Positions 45,174 to 54,746 are shown, numbered from the stretch's first letter. The stretch is DNA of 64,000 nt from Meinhardsimonia xiamenensis (GCF_900102905.1 NZ_FNFV01000005.1:62001-126000); one strand, 5' to 3'. Notes: generated by a model from the sequence alone, not told the origin. Translations and numbers: made by a program.

Positions 45174-46466
45174 ATGACCGACAAGACCGACAGGAAACTT
45201 CTGACCCGCCGGGGCGCGCTGAAGACGGTTGCCGCCGGCGGCGCAGCCGCGGCGAGCCTGCCGCTCTGGGCGCGGTTCACCGAGGCGCAGACATCGGCGC
45301 CGATCCGCATCGGCTTTCAGCAGCACGTCACCGGGATCGGCGCGGCCTACGGCCGCTGGTACGGCCGCACCACCGAGGCGGCGGCAAAGCTCATCAACGA
45401 GATGGGGGGCATCAACGGCCGGCCGGTGGAGATCGTCGCCGAGGATGACGGCACCGACCCCAAGCGGGGTGCCGAAGTGGTGGAGAAATTCGCCAATCAG
45501 CACAAGGTGGATGTGGTCTTCGGCACGCTGTTTTCCCATGTGGTGATGGGCTCGGCGCCGCGCGCGGGCGAGTTGAAGATGCCCTATTACGTGGTCTCCG
45601 AGGGCCATCACGTGGCCTCGGGCGCGCTCAACCGCTACACGCTCCAGCCCGGCATCACCGATGTGAAGAGCCAGGTGCGGGCGATGGCGCCCTTCGTTCT
45701 CGGCAATCTCGGCAAGAAAGTCACCATGATCTTTCCCGACTACGCCTTCGGCCACGATCACCGCGACTTCTTCACCGAGGCGGTGCGCGAGGGCGGCGGC
45801 GAAGTGGTGGCGCACATCGCCATCCCGCCCACCGAGACGAGCTTCACGCGCTACTTCCCCAAGATCCCGCGCGAGACGGAGGTGCTCTATCACGTCATGG
45901 TGGGGCCCGCGGTGCTGACCTTCGTCAAGGAACTTGGCGAGTTCTTCGGGCCGAGCCGCCCGGAGATGTTCGGCTTCATCGACAGCCTCGAGGCGGTGGA
46001 CATCGCGAGCCCCGGTCTCGAGTTCCTGGAAGGCACCTATTTCTGGGAAGGCAACCCGCGCTACGCCCAGCCTGACCAGTCGCCCTACGACAGGTTCTTC
46101 CGCGAGCGCGTCGGGGTGGACGAGAACGGCGCCTCGGTGACCGACCCGCGCGATGTCTCGACCTATTCGCACATGTTCGGCTGCTGGGAGACGCTGTTTG
46201 TCATCAAGCAGGCGATGGAGGCTTGCGGCTATCGCGGCCCGCAGGATCGCCCCGCGCTCATCGAGGCGACCGAGGCGATCACCGAGATGCCCCATTCCAA
46301 CGAGCACCCGCAGGGGCCGAAGATATTCAACGGCAGGACCCATCAGGTCTTCGGCGTGCAATACATCAGCCGCGTCGAGGACAGGCGGCTGAACGTCAAG
46401 CACGTCGCCCCGATCGAGGATGGGCTCTATCCCGACGAGGTCGATTACACGACCCAGCCGCTGTGA
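45174..46466 (+). CDS. Tat-exported ABC substrate-binding protein, Leu/Ile/Val or amide type
   Basis: A 430-residue periplasmic binding protein of the type I fold. A twin-arginine signal is visible (LTRRGALKTVAAGGAAAASL, residues 10-29). The mature start PIRIGFQQHVTGIGAAYGR and EMGGINGRPVEIVAEDDGTDP match the branched-chain amino acid/urea/short-amide binding family. No permease or ATPase gene lies beside it, so it is an orphan here and must work with a distant transporter, act as a sensor, or be a remnant. The start follows AAGGGGGAAC. Confidence 0.87.
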   Translation: MTDKTDRKLLTRRGALKTVAAGGAAAASLPLWARFTEAQTSAPIRIGFQQHVTGIGAAYGRWYGRTTEAAAKLINEMGGINGRPVEIVAEDDGTDPKRGAEVVEKFANQHKVDVVFGTLFSHVVMGSAPRAGELKMPYYVVSEGHHVASGALNRYTLQPGITDVKSQVRAMAPFVLGNLGKKVTMIFPDYAFGHDHRDFFTEAVREGGGEVVAHIAIPPTETSFTRYFPKIPRETEVLYHVMVGPAVLTFVKELGEFFGPSRPEMFGFIDSLEAVDIASPGLEFLEGTYFWEGNPRYAQPDQSPYDRFFRERVGVDENGASVTDPRDVSTYSHMFGCWETLFVIKQAMEACGYRGPQDRPALIEATEAITEMPHSNEHPQGPKIFNGRTHQVFGVQYISRVEDRRLNVKHVAPIEDGLYPDEVDYTTQPL

Positions 46467-46471
46467 GGGGA

Positions 46472-46533
46472 ACGCGCCGCCCCACATGGGGCGGCGCGTG
46501 CCTTCGGCGAGGGTATTTGCCCCAAGGTGATGA
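46472..46533 (+). repeat. Hairpin-plus-tail element, copy G
   Basis: A perfect 12-bp hairpin (ACGCGCCGCCCC with GGGGCGGCGCGT, 4-nt ACAT loop, 46472-46499) starts 5 bases after the binding-protein stop and runs straight into GCCTTCGGC, GAGGGTATTTG, CC and CCAAGGTGATGA. It lies between convergent genes and could act as the terminator. Confidence 0.72.
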
Positions 46534-46625
46534 ACAGACCCGGCAGCCCCCGGAGACCCCGGGCTGCGGCGCGCCGTTCCCGGGCGCGATGGTGCCGGTA
46601 ACGGTGCCGGCGCCGTGGCCTGACG

Positions 46626-47633
46626 TCAGCCGCCGGTGTGGCTCATGTGCCGGCTCACCTGGCCGCGCACCCTCTGGCGCGAATAGTCGAAGTCATGCCC
46701 CTTGGGCTTGCGCATGATCGCGCGCCGGATTGCCGCTTCGAGAGCGGAATCGTCATCGGGGTGGTCACGCAGGGGCTTGCGCAGGTCGGCGCGATCCTCC
46801 TGGCCGAGGCACATGTAGAGCTCGCCGGTGCAGGTCATGCGCACGCGGTTGCAGCTCTCGCAGAAATTGTGCGTGAGCGGGGTGATGAAGCCGATCTTCT
46901 GGCCGGTCTCCTCCACCCGCACATAGCGCGCGGGCCCGCCGGTGCTCTCTGCCAGATCGGTGAGGCGGTAGCGCTCCTCAAGCCGCGCGCGCAGGTCGGT
47001 GAGCGCCCAGTACTGGCCGATTCGCTCCTGCTCCTCCATCTCGCCCATGGGCATCACCTCGATGAAGGTGAGATCCATGCCGCGGCTGGCGCACCATTCG
47101 GTAAGGGTGAAGAGCTCGTCCTCGTTGAAGCCCTTCAGCGCCACGGTGTTGATCTTGATCTTCAGCCCCGCCTCCTGGGCTGCGTCGATCCCTTCAAGCA
47201 CCTGGTTGAGGCGGCCCCAGCGGGTGACGCGGGCGAACTTCTCGGCATCGAGCGTATCGAGCGAGACATTCACCCGCCGCACGCCCGCAGAGGCAAGCTC
47301 GCCCGCGAAACGCTTCAGCTGCGAGCCGTTGGTGGTGAGTGTCAGCTCGTCGAGCGCGCCCGAGGCAAGGTGGCGCGACATGGCATGGAAGAAGGTCATG
47401 ATGCCCTTGCGCACCAGCGGCTCGCCGCCGGTGACGCGCAGCTTCCTGACCCCGAGCCGGATGAAGGCCGAGCACATGCGGTCAAGCTCCTCGAGCGTGA
47501 GAAGCTCGCGCTTGGGCAGGAAGGTCATGTTCTCGGCCATGCAGTAGACGCAGCGGAAATCGCAGCGGTCCGTGACCGAGACGCGCAGGTAGCTGATGGG
47601 CCGGTTGAACGGGTCGATGAGCGGTGCTTCCAT
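46626..47633 (-). CDS. moaA: GTP 3',8-cyclase (molybdenum cofactor biosynthesis)
   Basis: A 335-residue radical SAM enzyme that makes the first molybdopterin intermediate from GTP. The N-terminal cluster uses Cys24, Cys28 and Cys31 (CDFRCVYC); the C-terminal substrate cluster is in [18 protein letters not shown]. The conserved final Gly-Gly (HMSHTGG) is present. I start it at ATG 47633 ([13 protein letters not shown]); longer starts in the same frame are possible. It stands alone on its strand and may feed the molybdenum hydroxylase at the start of the window. Confidence 0.94.
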   Translation of the reverse strand: MEAPLIDPFNRPISYLRVSVTDRCDFRCVYCMAENMTFLPKRELLTLEELDRMCSAFIRLGVRKLRVTGGEPLVRKGIMTFFHAMSRHLASGALDELTLTTNGSQLKRFAGELASAGVRRVNVSLDTLDAEKFARVTRWGRLNQVLEGIDAAQEAGLKIKINTVALKGFNEDELFTLTEWCASRGMDLTFIEVMPMGEMEEQERIGQYWALTDLRARLEERYRLTDLAESTGGPARYVRVEETGQKIGFITPLTHNFCESCNRVRMTCTGELYMCLGQEDRADLRKPLRDHPDDDSALEAAIRRAIMRKPKGHDFDYSRQRVRGQVSRHMSHTGG

Positions 47634-47716
47634 GCGCCGGAGCATAGGAGCGCCGGGGACGCTCGGCAAGCGCATCGCCCGTTGCAGCAACGGCCGTTGC
47701 GTCCTAGGCTCGGGCC

Positions 47717-48244
47717 ATGATGAGGCGTGCTGCTTTTCTGTTTGCCCTGGCGCTTGTCCCCTCCGGCTGCGGGTTGCAGGACATGCGGTTTCTCGACCGT
47801 TTCAACCGTGGCGCGGCCGACGAGACACAGGCTTCGGGGGAGACGGGGACGGAAGCGGAAGCGGGGGCGCCGCTCTCGGCGCTGAGCACGGCGCCGCCAC
47901 CTCCCGCCGGTGCCGCCACGGCCGAGGCGTTCGACACCACCCTGCCGGAGGAACGCGAGGCGGCGGTGCGAGCGGCGCAGGAGATGAGCGGCGAGCGGCT
48001 TCTGGGCGAAACCGTCACCTCACTGGGCGATCCCACGATCCCGGGTTTCTGGATGGAGACGCCGCTTGTGAGCGAAGCCAGGCAGGGCAGGGTGGAAAAT
48101 CCCCTCACCGGCAAGAGCGTCACGGTGGAGCTGAGGCCTTCGGGTGGGGCGCCCGGCTCGGGAAGCCGGCTGTCGCTGGCCGCCTTCCGCCTTCTCGGCG
48201 CCGATCTCAGAAGCCTCGTCACCCTCAAGGTCTATGCGCTCTGA
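47717..48244 (+). CDS. Putative lipoprotein of unknown function
   Basis: A 175-residue protein with a lipoprotein-like signal ([13 protein letters not shown], Cys18) and a low-complexity Ala/Gly/Glu/Pro spacer, then a conserved C-terminal block: [20 protein letters not shown] to [16 protein letters not shown] recall that similar proteins in Rhodobacteraceae are labelled D-galactarate dehydratase, which the size and lipobox make implausible. The true function is unknown. It ends 4 bases before the acyl-CoA synthetase start, so the two are probably one transcript. Confidence 0.75.
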   Translation: MMRRAAFLFALALVPSGCGLQDMRFLDRFNRGAADETQASGETGTEAEAGAPLSALSTAPPPPAGAATAEAFDTTLPEEREAAVRAAQEMSGERLLGETVTSLGDPTIPGFWMETPLVSEARQGRVENPLTGKSVTVELRPSGGAPGSGSRLSLAAFRLLGADLRSLVTLKVYAL

Positions 48245-48248
48245 GCCC

Positions 48249-49871
48249 ATGCAGCGCCGCCTTCTCGACGCCTGGTCCGACATCCGCAACATGCAGGCGG
48301 GATTCCGCTGGCAGATCCCCGACCGGCTCAACATCGCGCATGTCTGTTGCGAGGCCTGGGCGGCAGCCGCGCCCGAGCGCACGGCGATCGTCCATGTCAG
48401 TGAAGACGGCCGCCGCGAGCTGTGGAGCTACGGGCGGCTGAAGGCGGTCTCCGATGCGCTGGCGCTCTCGCTTGCCGCACGCGGGGTGGGCCGGGGCGAC
48501 CGGGTGGCGGTGCTGCTTGCACAATGCCCCGAGGTGTTGGCCGCACACATGGCGATCCACAAGCTCGGCGGGGTGGTGCTGCCGCTCTTCACCCTCTTCG
48601 GGCCCGAGGCGCTGGCCTTCCGTCTGGCTGATTCGGCCGCCCGCGCCGCCATCACCGACGCCGCGGGGGTGGAGAAGCTGATGGCGCTGCGCCCCGAGCT
48701 GCCCGAGCTTGCCGAGATCTACTCGATCGACCCCGCGCCCGCACCCATCCGCCACCTTGCCGATGAAATCGCCGCCGCCCATGGCGCCCCGCCGCCCGCG
48801 GACACCGCGGCCGAAGACCCGGCGGTGCTCATCTACACCTCCGGCACCACCGGCCCGCCGAAGGGCGCGCTGCATGCGCATCGCTTCATGATCGGCCACT
48901 GGCCCTCGATCGAGACGACCCACCCGCGCTTCGCCTCTCCCGGCGATGTCGGCTGGACGCCCGCCGACTGGGCCTGGGTCGGCGGGCTGATGGACATGGC
49001 CATTCCCTGCCTTGCCTATGGCGTGCCGCTCGTCGCGCACCGGATGCGCAAGTTCGACCCCGAGGCCGCCTTCGCGCTGATCGCGCGGGAGGGCATCAAC
49101 CGGCTGTTCCTGCCGCCCACGGCGCTCAAGCTCATGCGCCAGGCGCCCGCGCAACAGCGGCTCTCGGTGCGCTCGATCACCTCGGGTGGCGAGAGCCTCG
49201 GCGCGGCGCTCTCGGAATGGGCTGAAGGCACGCTCGGCGCGCCCGTCAACGAGATCTACGGCCAGACCGAGTGCAACCTCGTCATCGGCTCCTGCCACGG
49301 GCTGATGGAGGTGCGCGAGGGCTCGATGGGCCTTGCCACCCCCGGCCACGAGGTCGCGGTCATCGACCCGGAGGGACGCGCGCTGCCGCCGGGCGAGATC
49401 GGCGAGATCGCCGTGCGCGCGCCCGATCCGGTTATGTTCCTTGGCTACTGGAACAAGCCGGAGAAGACGGCAGAAAAGTTCACCGGCAGCTGGATGCGCA
49501 CCGGCGATCTCGCCCGGCGCGACGAAGACGGCTATTTCTGGTTCGTCTCGCGCGACGATGACGTCATCACCTCGGCCGGATACCGCATCGGCCCGAGCGA
49601 GATCGAGAACTGCCTCACCGGCCACGCCGATGTGGTCAATGCCGCGGTCATCGGGGTGCCCGACCCCGTCCGCACCGAAATCGTCAAGGCCTATGTCGTC
49701 CTTCGCCCTGGCGCCGCCTGGTCGGAGGCGCTTGCCGAAGAGCTGAAAGCACGGGTGCGCGCGCGCATCAGCCCCCACGTTGCGCCGCGCCTGATCGAAC
49801 CCATCGACAGCCTGCCGATGACCGCGACCGGCAAGGTGATGCGCCGCGCGCTGCGCGAGAGAGCCACCTGA
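48249..49871 (+). CDS. Acyl-CoA synthetase (AMP-forming, acetate/medium-chain type)
   Basis: A 540-residue ANL-superfamily ligase that activates a carboxylic acid with ATP and CoA. The P-loop motif is IYTSGTTGPPKG, the core adenylate motif NEIYGQTECNLVIGS, the hinge MRTGDLARRDEDGYFWF, and the catalytic lysine lies in MTATGKVMRRALRE near the C-terminus. The sequence resembles acetyl-CoA synthetase-like and medium-chain enzymes of alphaproteobacteria; the acid is not certain. It starts 4 bases after the lipoprotein gene. Confidence 0.9.
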   Translation: MQRRLLDAWSDIRNMQAGFRWQIPDRLNIAHVCCEAWAAAAPERTAIVHVSEDGRRELWSYGRLKAVSDALALSLAARGVGRGDRVAVLLAQCPEVLAAHMAIHKLGGVVLPLFTLFGPEALAFRLADSAARAAITDAAGVEKLMALRPELPELAEIYSIDPAPAPIRHLADEIAAAHGAPPPADTAAEDPAVLIYTSGTTGPPKGALHAHRFMIGHWPSIETTHPRFASPGDVGWTPADWAWVGGLMDMAIPCLAYGVPLVAHRMRKFDPEAAFALIAREGINRLFLPPTALKLMRQAPAQQRLSVRSITSGGESLGAALSEWAEGTLGAPVNEIYGQTECNLVIGSCHGLMEVREGSMGLATPGHEVAVIDPEGRALPPGEIGEIAVRAPDPVMFLGYWNKPEKTAEKFTGSWMRTGDLARRDEDGYFWFVSRDDDVITSAGYRIGPSEIENCLTGHADVVNAAVIGVPDPVRTEIVKAYVVLRPGAAWSEALAEELKARVRARISPHVAPRLIEPIDSLPMTATGKVMRRALRERAT

Positions 49872-49935
49872 GCCGTCTTCGATCCTGCTTCCGGGCGTGC
49901 GTCGGTGCGCCCCCCTGCGCGGTCTACCGGTGACC

Positions 49936-50640
49936 TCAGCCAAGCCGCCGCGCCGCCTCGCGCCGGGCGAACGGCCGCATCCGCGCGCCATGCGCGTCAA
50001 GAAACCGGCGCACCCGCGCCGCGTCGCGCCGGGAGAGATCGCGCAGCCAGGAGGCCACCACCTTGTGAATGAACCAGTCCCGGTCATCGAGCAGCGCCGC
50101 GGCCCAGCCAAGCACGCGCTCGCGCACCGCGAGGTCGCGCGCCTTGGGGTGATTCATCCGCGCCCAGGGCAGCGTCATCACCAGCGCCGCGCGCCGGCTC
50201 CACATGTGCGCCCGATGCGTCCAGCCCTCGACCTCGTCGATGCGCGCAGGGTCGGCCACAAGGCGCTTCTGGCCGGCGATGCAGGCATGGTCGGCAATGG
50301 CCCAGGCGTCGAAGCTCTCCACCCACGAGGCGATCAGCGCCCAGGCGCCGTCGTCGGGGCGCATCCGCGCCTGGGTCAGAAGCCTTGCCGCGAGAATGCG
50401 CGCCTCGTGAATGTCCGTCTCCCACAGCGCCCGGGCAAGCGCGACGCGCTCGGGCGCGGGCAGGGTGCGGCGCAGGGGGCGCGCCAGCGCCTCGATGGCG
50501 GGATTCGCAACGCCAAGATAGCGCCGCGGCGCCTTGTGATAGGCCGCCATCGCCGCCGCCCGGTCGGGCTGGCCCAGATCCTTCAGCGCCGCAAGGAGCG
50601 CGGCGGCATCGGCCGGCGGGTCTCCAGCAGTGTCACTCAA
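49936..50640 (-). CDS. DNA alkylation repair protein (AlkD-like)
   Basis: A 234-residue all-helical HEAT-like repeat protein of the DNA alkylation repair family. Typical segments are ALWETDIHEARILAARLLTQ, WVESFDAWAIADHAC and DRDWFIHKVVASWLRDLSRRD, including the Trp and Asp residues that AlkD uses to hold damaged DNA. It likely removes bulky or cationic alkylated bases. Its start lies 8 bases inside the end of glmS, so it is probably the last gene of the glmU-glmS transcript. Confidence 0.88.
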   Translation of the reverse strand: MSDTAGDPPADAAALLAALKDLGQPDRAAAMAAYHKAPRRYLGVANPAIEALARPLRRTLPAPERVALARALWETDIHEARILAARLLTQARMRPDDGAWALIASWVESFDAWAIADHACIAGQKRLVADPARIDEVEGWTHRAHMWSRRAALVMTLPWARMNHPKARDLAVRERVLGWAAALLDDRDWFIHKVVASWLRDLSRRDAARVRRFLDAHGARMRPFARREAARRLG

Positions 50641-52459
50641 CGGTCACCGATTTCGCCAGATTGCGCGGCTGGTCCACATCGGTGCCCTTGGCCACGGCGG
50701 TGTGGTAGGCCAGAAGCTGCACCGGCACCGCATAGAGGATCGGCGCAAGGAGCGGCTCGACGGCCGGCATGGCAAGCTGCGCCCAGCTTCCCTCGGCGGC
50801 CTCGTCGATGCCGCGCTGGTCGCTGACGAGCAGCACCTGGCCGTGCCGTGCCATCACCTCCTGCATGTTGGAGACGGTCTTCGGAAACAGCCCGTCGCGC
50901 GGGGCGAGCACCACCACCGGCACCGACTTGTCGATCAGCGCGATGGGGCCGTGCTTGAGTTCTCCCGCCGCGTAACCTTCGGCGTGGATGTAGCTGATTT
51001 CCTTGAGTTTCAGCGCACCTTCCAGCGCGATCGGATAGATCGCGCCGCGCCCCAGATAGAGCACGTCGCGCGCCTCCGCGAGCCGCTCGGCGAGCGCGGC
51101 GATGCGCCCGTCGAGATCGAGCGCGCGCGCCACCAGCCCCGGCAGGCTGGCAAGCGCCCGGAGATGCCCGGCAAGCTCGCCCTCGTCGATCCTGCCCCGG
51201 TCGAGCGCGGCCTGAAGCGCAAGGCAGGCCAGCACCGCGAGCTGGCAGGTGAAGGCCTTGGTCGAGGCGACGCCGATCTCGGGCCCGGCGAGGATCGGCA
51301 GGGCAAGGTCGGATTCGCGGGCGATCGAGCTTTCGGGCACATTGACCACCGAAAGGATGTGCTCGGCCCGTCCCTGGCAGAAGCGCAGCGCGGCCAGCGT
51401 GTCGGCGGTCTCGCCGGACTGGCTGACGAAGAGCGCCGCGGTGCCGGCGGTGATCGGCGGCTCGCGGTAGCGGAACTCCGAGGCGATATCGACGTCCACG
51501 GGCAGGCCGGCGAGCTGCTCGAACCAGTATTTCGCCACCATGCAGGCATAGAAGGCGGTGCCGCAGGCAACGAGGCTCAGCCGGTCGACGCGGGCGAAAT
51601 CGGGCGTGGCCTCGGGCAGGGCAAGGCCGCGGCCGTCTTCGGTGAGATAGTGACGGATGACATTGCCAAGCACGGTCGGCTGCTCGGCGATCTCCTTCAT
51701 CATGAAATGGCGGTAGCCGCCCTTCTCGACCCGCGCCGCGTCGATCTCCACCACCCGCACGGGGCGGTTCGCCCGCCGTCCCTCGGCATCGTAGATTTCC
51801 ACCGAATGGCGGGTCAGCACCGCCCAGTCGCCCTCCTCCAGATAGGTCAGCTCGCGGGTCAGGGGCCCAAGGGCGATGGCGTCCGAACCCACGAACACCT
51901 CGCCATCCCCATGCCCGATGGCGAGCGGCGAGCCGCGGCGGGCGACGATCATCAGATCAGGCTCGCCCTCGAAGAGGAAGGCGAGCGCAAAGGCGCCCTC
52001 AAGGCGCGCGATGGTCTGCTCGGCGGCGTCGCGGGGGGCGAGGCCTTGGTCGAGGAAGCTCTCGCACAGCACCGCCACCGTCTCGGTGTCGGTCTCGGTG
52101 CCGAAGGCATAGCCCTTCGCCTCGAGCGCGGCGCGCAGCTCCTTGAAATTCTCGATGATGCCGTTGTGCACCACCGCCACGCGCCCGGCCTGGTGGGGAT
52201 GCGCGTTGGTCTCGGTGGCAGCGCCATGGGTGGCCCAGCGGGTGTGGCCGATGCCCGAGGTGCCGGTCAGCGGCTCGTGCACGAGCCGGTCGGAGAGATT
52301 GACGAGCTTGCCCACCGCGCGCCGCCGGTCGAGCCGGCCGGAGGCATCGACCGTGGCGATGCCGGCGCTGTCATAGCCGCGGTATTCGAGCCGCTTGAGC
52401 GCCTCGACGATGATCGGCGCCGCCTCGTGCCGGCCCAGAACCCCGACGATCCCGCACAT
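50633..52459 (-). CDS. glmS: Glutamine-fructose-6-phosphate aminotransferase
   Basis: A 608-residue enzyme that makes glucosamine-6-phosphate. After Met removal, Cys1 of CGIVGVLGRH is the glutaminase nucleophile; the N-terminal Ntn domain (about 1-240) is followed by two SIS sugar-binding domains (LVACGTAFYACMVAKYW; FLGRGAIYPIA-like YLGRGAIYPIALEGALKLKEI) and the end DQPRNLAKSVTVE. It starts 3 bases after the glmU stop, so UDP-GlcNAc supply is one unit. No glmS ribozyme is expected or seen. Confidence 0.95.
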   Translation of the reverse strand: MCGIVGVLGRHEAAPIIVEALKRLEYRGYDSAGIATVDASGRLDRRRAVGKLVNLSDRLVHEPLTGTSGIGHTRWATHGAATETNAHPHQAGRVAVVHNGIIENFKELRAALEAKGYAFGTETDTETVAVLCESFLDQGLAPRDAAEQTIARLEGAFALAFLFEGEPDLMIVARRGSPLAIGHGDGEVFVGSDAIALGPLTRELTYLEEGDWAVLTRHSVEIYDAEGRRANRPVRVVEIDAARVEKGGYRHFMMKEIAEQPTVLGNVIRHYLTEDGRGLALPEATPDFARVDRLSLVACGTAFYACMVAKYWFEQLAGLPVDVDIASEFRYREPPITAGTAALFVSQSGETADTLAALRFCQGRAEHILSVVNVPESSIARESDLALPILAGPEIGVASTKAFTCQLAVLACLALQAALDRGRIDEGELAGHLRALASLPGLVARALDLDGRIAALAERLAEARDVLYLGRGAIYPIALEGALKLKEISYIHAEGYAAGELKHGPIALIDKSVPVVVLAPRDGLFPKTVSNMQEVMARHGQVLLVSDQRGIDEAAEGSWAQLAMPAVEPLLAPILYAVPVQLLAYHTAVAKGTDVDQPRNLAKSVTVE

Positions 52460-52462
52460 CCC

Positions 52463-53830
52463 TCACCCCTCCTGTTCCGCCTTGCGCGCCTTGATCTGCC
52501 GCAGCCGCGCCATCAGTCGGCGCGCAAGCCCCGGCTTGACCTCTTGCCGCGCCCTCGCGATGGCAAGCGCGCCCTCGGGCACGTCCTCGGTGATCACCGA
52601 TCCCGAGGCGGTCATCGCCTCCGCGCCCACCTTGACCGGCGCGACCAGCATGGTGTCCGAGCCGATGAAGGCGCGCGCGCCGATCTCGGTGCGGTGCTTC
52701 ATCACCCCGTCATAGTTGCAGGTGATCGTGCCCGCGCCGATGTTCGCCGCCTCGCCCACCGCCGCATCGCCGATGTAGCTGAGATGGTTGACCTTGGCGC
52801 CGGGGCCGATCTCGGCCGCCTTGACCTCGACGAAATTGCCCACCTTCGCGCCTTCCCCGATCTCGGCGCCGGGCCGCAGCCGGGCGAAGGGGCCGATCAC
52901 CGCCCCGTCGCTCACATGGCAGCCCTCCAGATGGCTGAAGGCGCGGATCTGCGCGCCCGTCTCCACCGTCACGCCGGGGCCGAAGACGACGTTGGGTTCG
53001 ACCACCACGTCGCGCCCGATCACCGTGTCGAAGGAGAAGAACACCGTCTCGGGGGCGACGAGCGTGACGCCGTCCTCCAACGCCTCGGCGCGGCGGCGGC
53101 GCTGAAACACCGCCTCGGCGCGGGCAAGCTCGGCGCGGGAATTGACGCCGAGCGTCTCCTCCTCGTCGCAGCGCACGACGGTTGCGGTGAGCCCGCGCGC
53201 CCGCGCGATGGCCACGATGTCGGTGAGGTAGTATTCGCCGGCGGCGTTGTCGTTGCCCACCTCCTCGATGAGCGAGAACAGCGTCGGCGCATCGGCCATC
53301 ACCACGCCAGAGTTGCACAGGGTGATCCGAAGCTCCTCGGGCGAGGCATCCTTGGCCTCGACGATGCGCTCGAGCGCGTCGCCCTCCACCACCAGCCGGC
53401 CGTAGCGGCCCGGCTCGGCGGCCTCGAAGCCCAGCACCACCAGATCGGCGCGCCCGCGCGCCGCGCGCATCGCCTCGAGCGTCTCGGGACGCACGAGCGG
53501 CGTGTCGCCGTAGAGCACCAGCGCGTCGCCCGCGAAACCCTCGAGAAGCGGCCGCGCCTGGGCCACCGCATGCGCGGTGCCGAGCTGCTGTTCCTGAACG
53601 GCCACCTCGATTGCGGGGTCGATCTCCTGCGCAAGCGCTCTCACCGCCTCCGCGCCGTGCCCGGCCACCACCACCACGCGGGCGGGCTCGAGCGCCCGGC
53701 CCGCGGCCAGCGCATGGGCGAGGAGCGGCGCTCCGGCAAGCTCGTGCAGAACCTTGGGTTTTTCGGATTTCATCCGCGTGCCGAGGCCGGCGGCCAGCAC
53801 GATCAGCGAAAGCGCCATGGGCAATACCAT
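52463..53830 (-). CDS. glmU: Bifunctional GlmU: uridyltransferase / acetyltransferase
   Basis: A 455-residue enzyme that acetylates glucosamine-1-phosphate and then makes UDP-GlcNAc. The N-terminal half has LIVLAAGLGTRMKSEKPKVLH and the C-terminal half a left-handed beta-helix of hexapeptide repeats (VIGPFARLRPGAEIGEGAKVG, GAGTITCNYDG). ATG 53830 has GAGGCGG upstream and gives the usual length; ATG 53818 is the alternative. Both candidate starts lie within or beside a 12-bp inverted repeat, so start access may be controlled by RNA folding. Confidence 0.92.
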   Translation of the reverse strand: MVLPMALSLIVLAAGLGTRMKSEKPKVLHELAGAPLLAHALAAGRALEPARVVVVAGHGAEAVRALAQEIDPAIEVAVQEQQLGTAHAVAQARPLLEGFAGDALVLYGDTPLVRPETLEAMRAARGRADLVVLGFEAAEPGRYGRLVVEGDALERIVEAKDASPEELRITLCNSGVVMADAPTLFSLIEEVGNDNAAGEYYLTDIVAIARARGLTATVVRCDEEETLGVNSRAELARAEAVFQRRRRAEALEDGVTLVAPETVFFSFDTVIGRDVVVEPNVVFGPGVTVETGAQIRAFSHLEGCHVSDGAVIGPFARLRPGAEIGEGAKVGNFVEVKAAEIGPGAKVNHLSYIGDAAVGEAANIGAGTITCNYDGVMKHRTEIGARAFIGSDTMLVAPVKVGAEAMTASGSVITEDVPEGALAIARARQEVKPGLARRLMARLRQIKARKAEQEG

Positions 53831-53859
53831 CGTCAATTCCGCCTCAGGGTATTGCCCAT
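53817..53859 (-). promoter_or_regulatory. Hairpin enclosing the glmU ribosome site and start
   Basis: ATGGGCAATACC (53817-53828) and GGTATTGCCCAT (53848-53859) are perfect 12-bp inverted copies with a 19-nt spacer. On the glmU transcript the GAGGCGG ribosome site lies in the loop, the start AUG at the loop-stem junction, and the alternative AUG at the stem foot. Such folding could limit glmU translation. The dyad could also be a DNA operator between glmU and divergent gph. Confidence 0.55.
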
Positions 53860-53919
53860 CGCCCGGCACTCTGCAAGGGGAGGGGAGCGGGCGGCATCTT
53901 CCCGCCGACAGGAGGCGCG

Positions 53920-54630
53920 ATGCGGACGGTGATCTTCGATCTTGACGGCACGCTTGCCGATACAAGCGGCGATCTCATCGCCGCGGCCAACGCCCGCTTC
54001 GAGGCGCTGGGGCTTGGCCGGCCGCTCGACCCGGTGGCCGATGCCGCCACCGCCTTCCGGGGTGGGCGGGCGATGCTGCGGCTCGGTTTTCAGCGCGTCC
54101 TCGGCCGGGTGGACGAGGCAAGGGTCGATGCCGAATACGCGCCCTTCCTTGCCGCCTATGCCGAAGCGCTCGACACCCACAGTCGCCTCTACCCCGGCGC
54201 GGCGGCTGCGCTCGAGGCGCTCGCGGGCGAGGGCTGCCGTCTGGGCGTGTGCACCAACAAGCCCGAGGCGCTGGCCGAGGAGCTTCTTTGCCGCCTCGGC
54301 GTGCGGGGCCTCTTCGCTTCGCTCATCGGCGCGGACACGCTCGAGGTGCGCAAGCCCCACCCCCGGCCGCTGCTCGAGGCGATTGCGCGGGCCGGCGGCG
54401 AGCGGGCGCGGGCGGTGCTCATCGGCGATACGGAGACCGACCGCGCCACCGCCGCGGCGGCGGGCGTTCCGGCCGTGCTCGTCACATTCGGTCCCGAAGG
54501 CGAGGCGGTGAAGGCGCTGGCCCCCGAGGCGCTCCTGCGCTCATACGGCGAGCTTCCCGCGGTGGTCGCGCGCCTCATCGGCCCTGCCGCCACTTCGGAG
54601 CGGGACGCGCAAATTGGTTCGGATATCTGA
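53920..54630 (+). CDS. gph: HAD-family phosphoglycolate phosphatase
   Basis: A 236-residue HAD phosphatase of the Gph type that clears 2-phosphoglycolate. Motif I is VIFDLDGTLADTSGDL with the nucleophile Asp; motif II VCTNKP; motif III/IV KPHPRPLL and LIGDTETDRATAAAAG. The start ATG 53920 follows GACAGGAGGCGCG. It is divergent from glmU, sharing the 90-bp gap with the glmU hairpin. Other small phosphate esters are possible substrates. Confidence 0.87.
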   Translation: MRTVIFDLDGTLADTSGDLIAAANARFEALGLGRPLDPVADAATAFRGGRAMLRLGFQRVLGRVDEARVDAEYAPFLAAYAEALDTHSRLYPGAAAALEALAGEGCRLGVCTNKPEALAEELLCRLGVRGLFASLIGADTLEVRKPHPRPLLEAIARAGGERARAVLIGDTETDRATAAAAGVPAVLVTFGPEGEAVKALAPEALLRSYGELPAVVARLIGPAATSERDAQIGSDI

Positions 54631-54746
54631 CCGATTTCTTGCGGCTGGCCGAAAACGGGGCTAGTTTGCCCGCCGGTCCGGGGCGGCGTGTCCGAACCGC
54701 GGCCGCAACGAGGATATCTCGGCAAGACATTCAGTGAGGGACGGCG

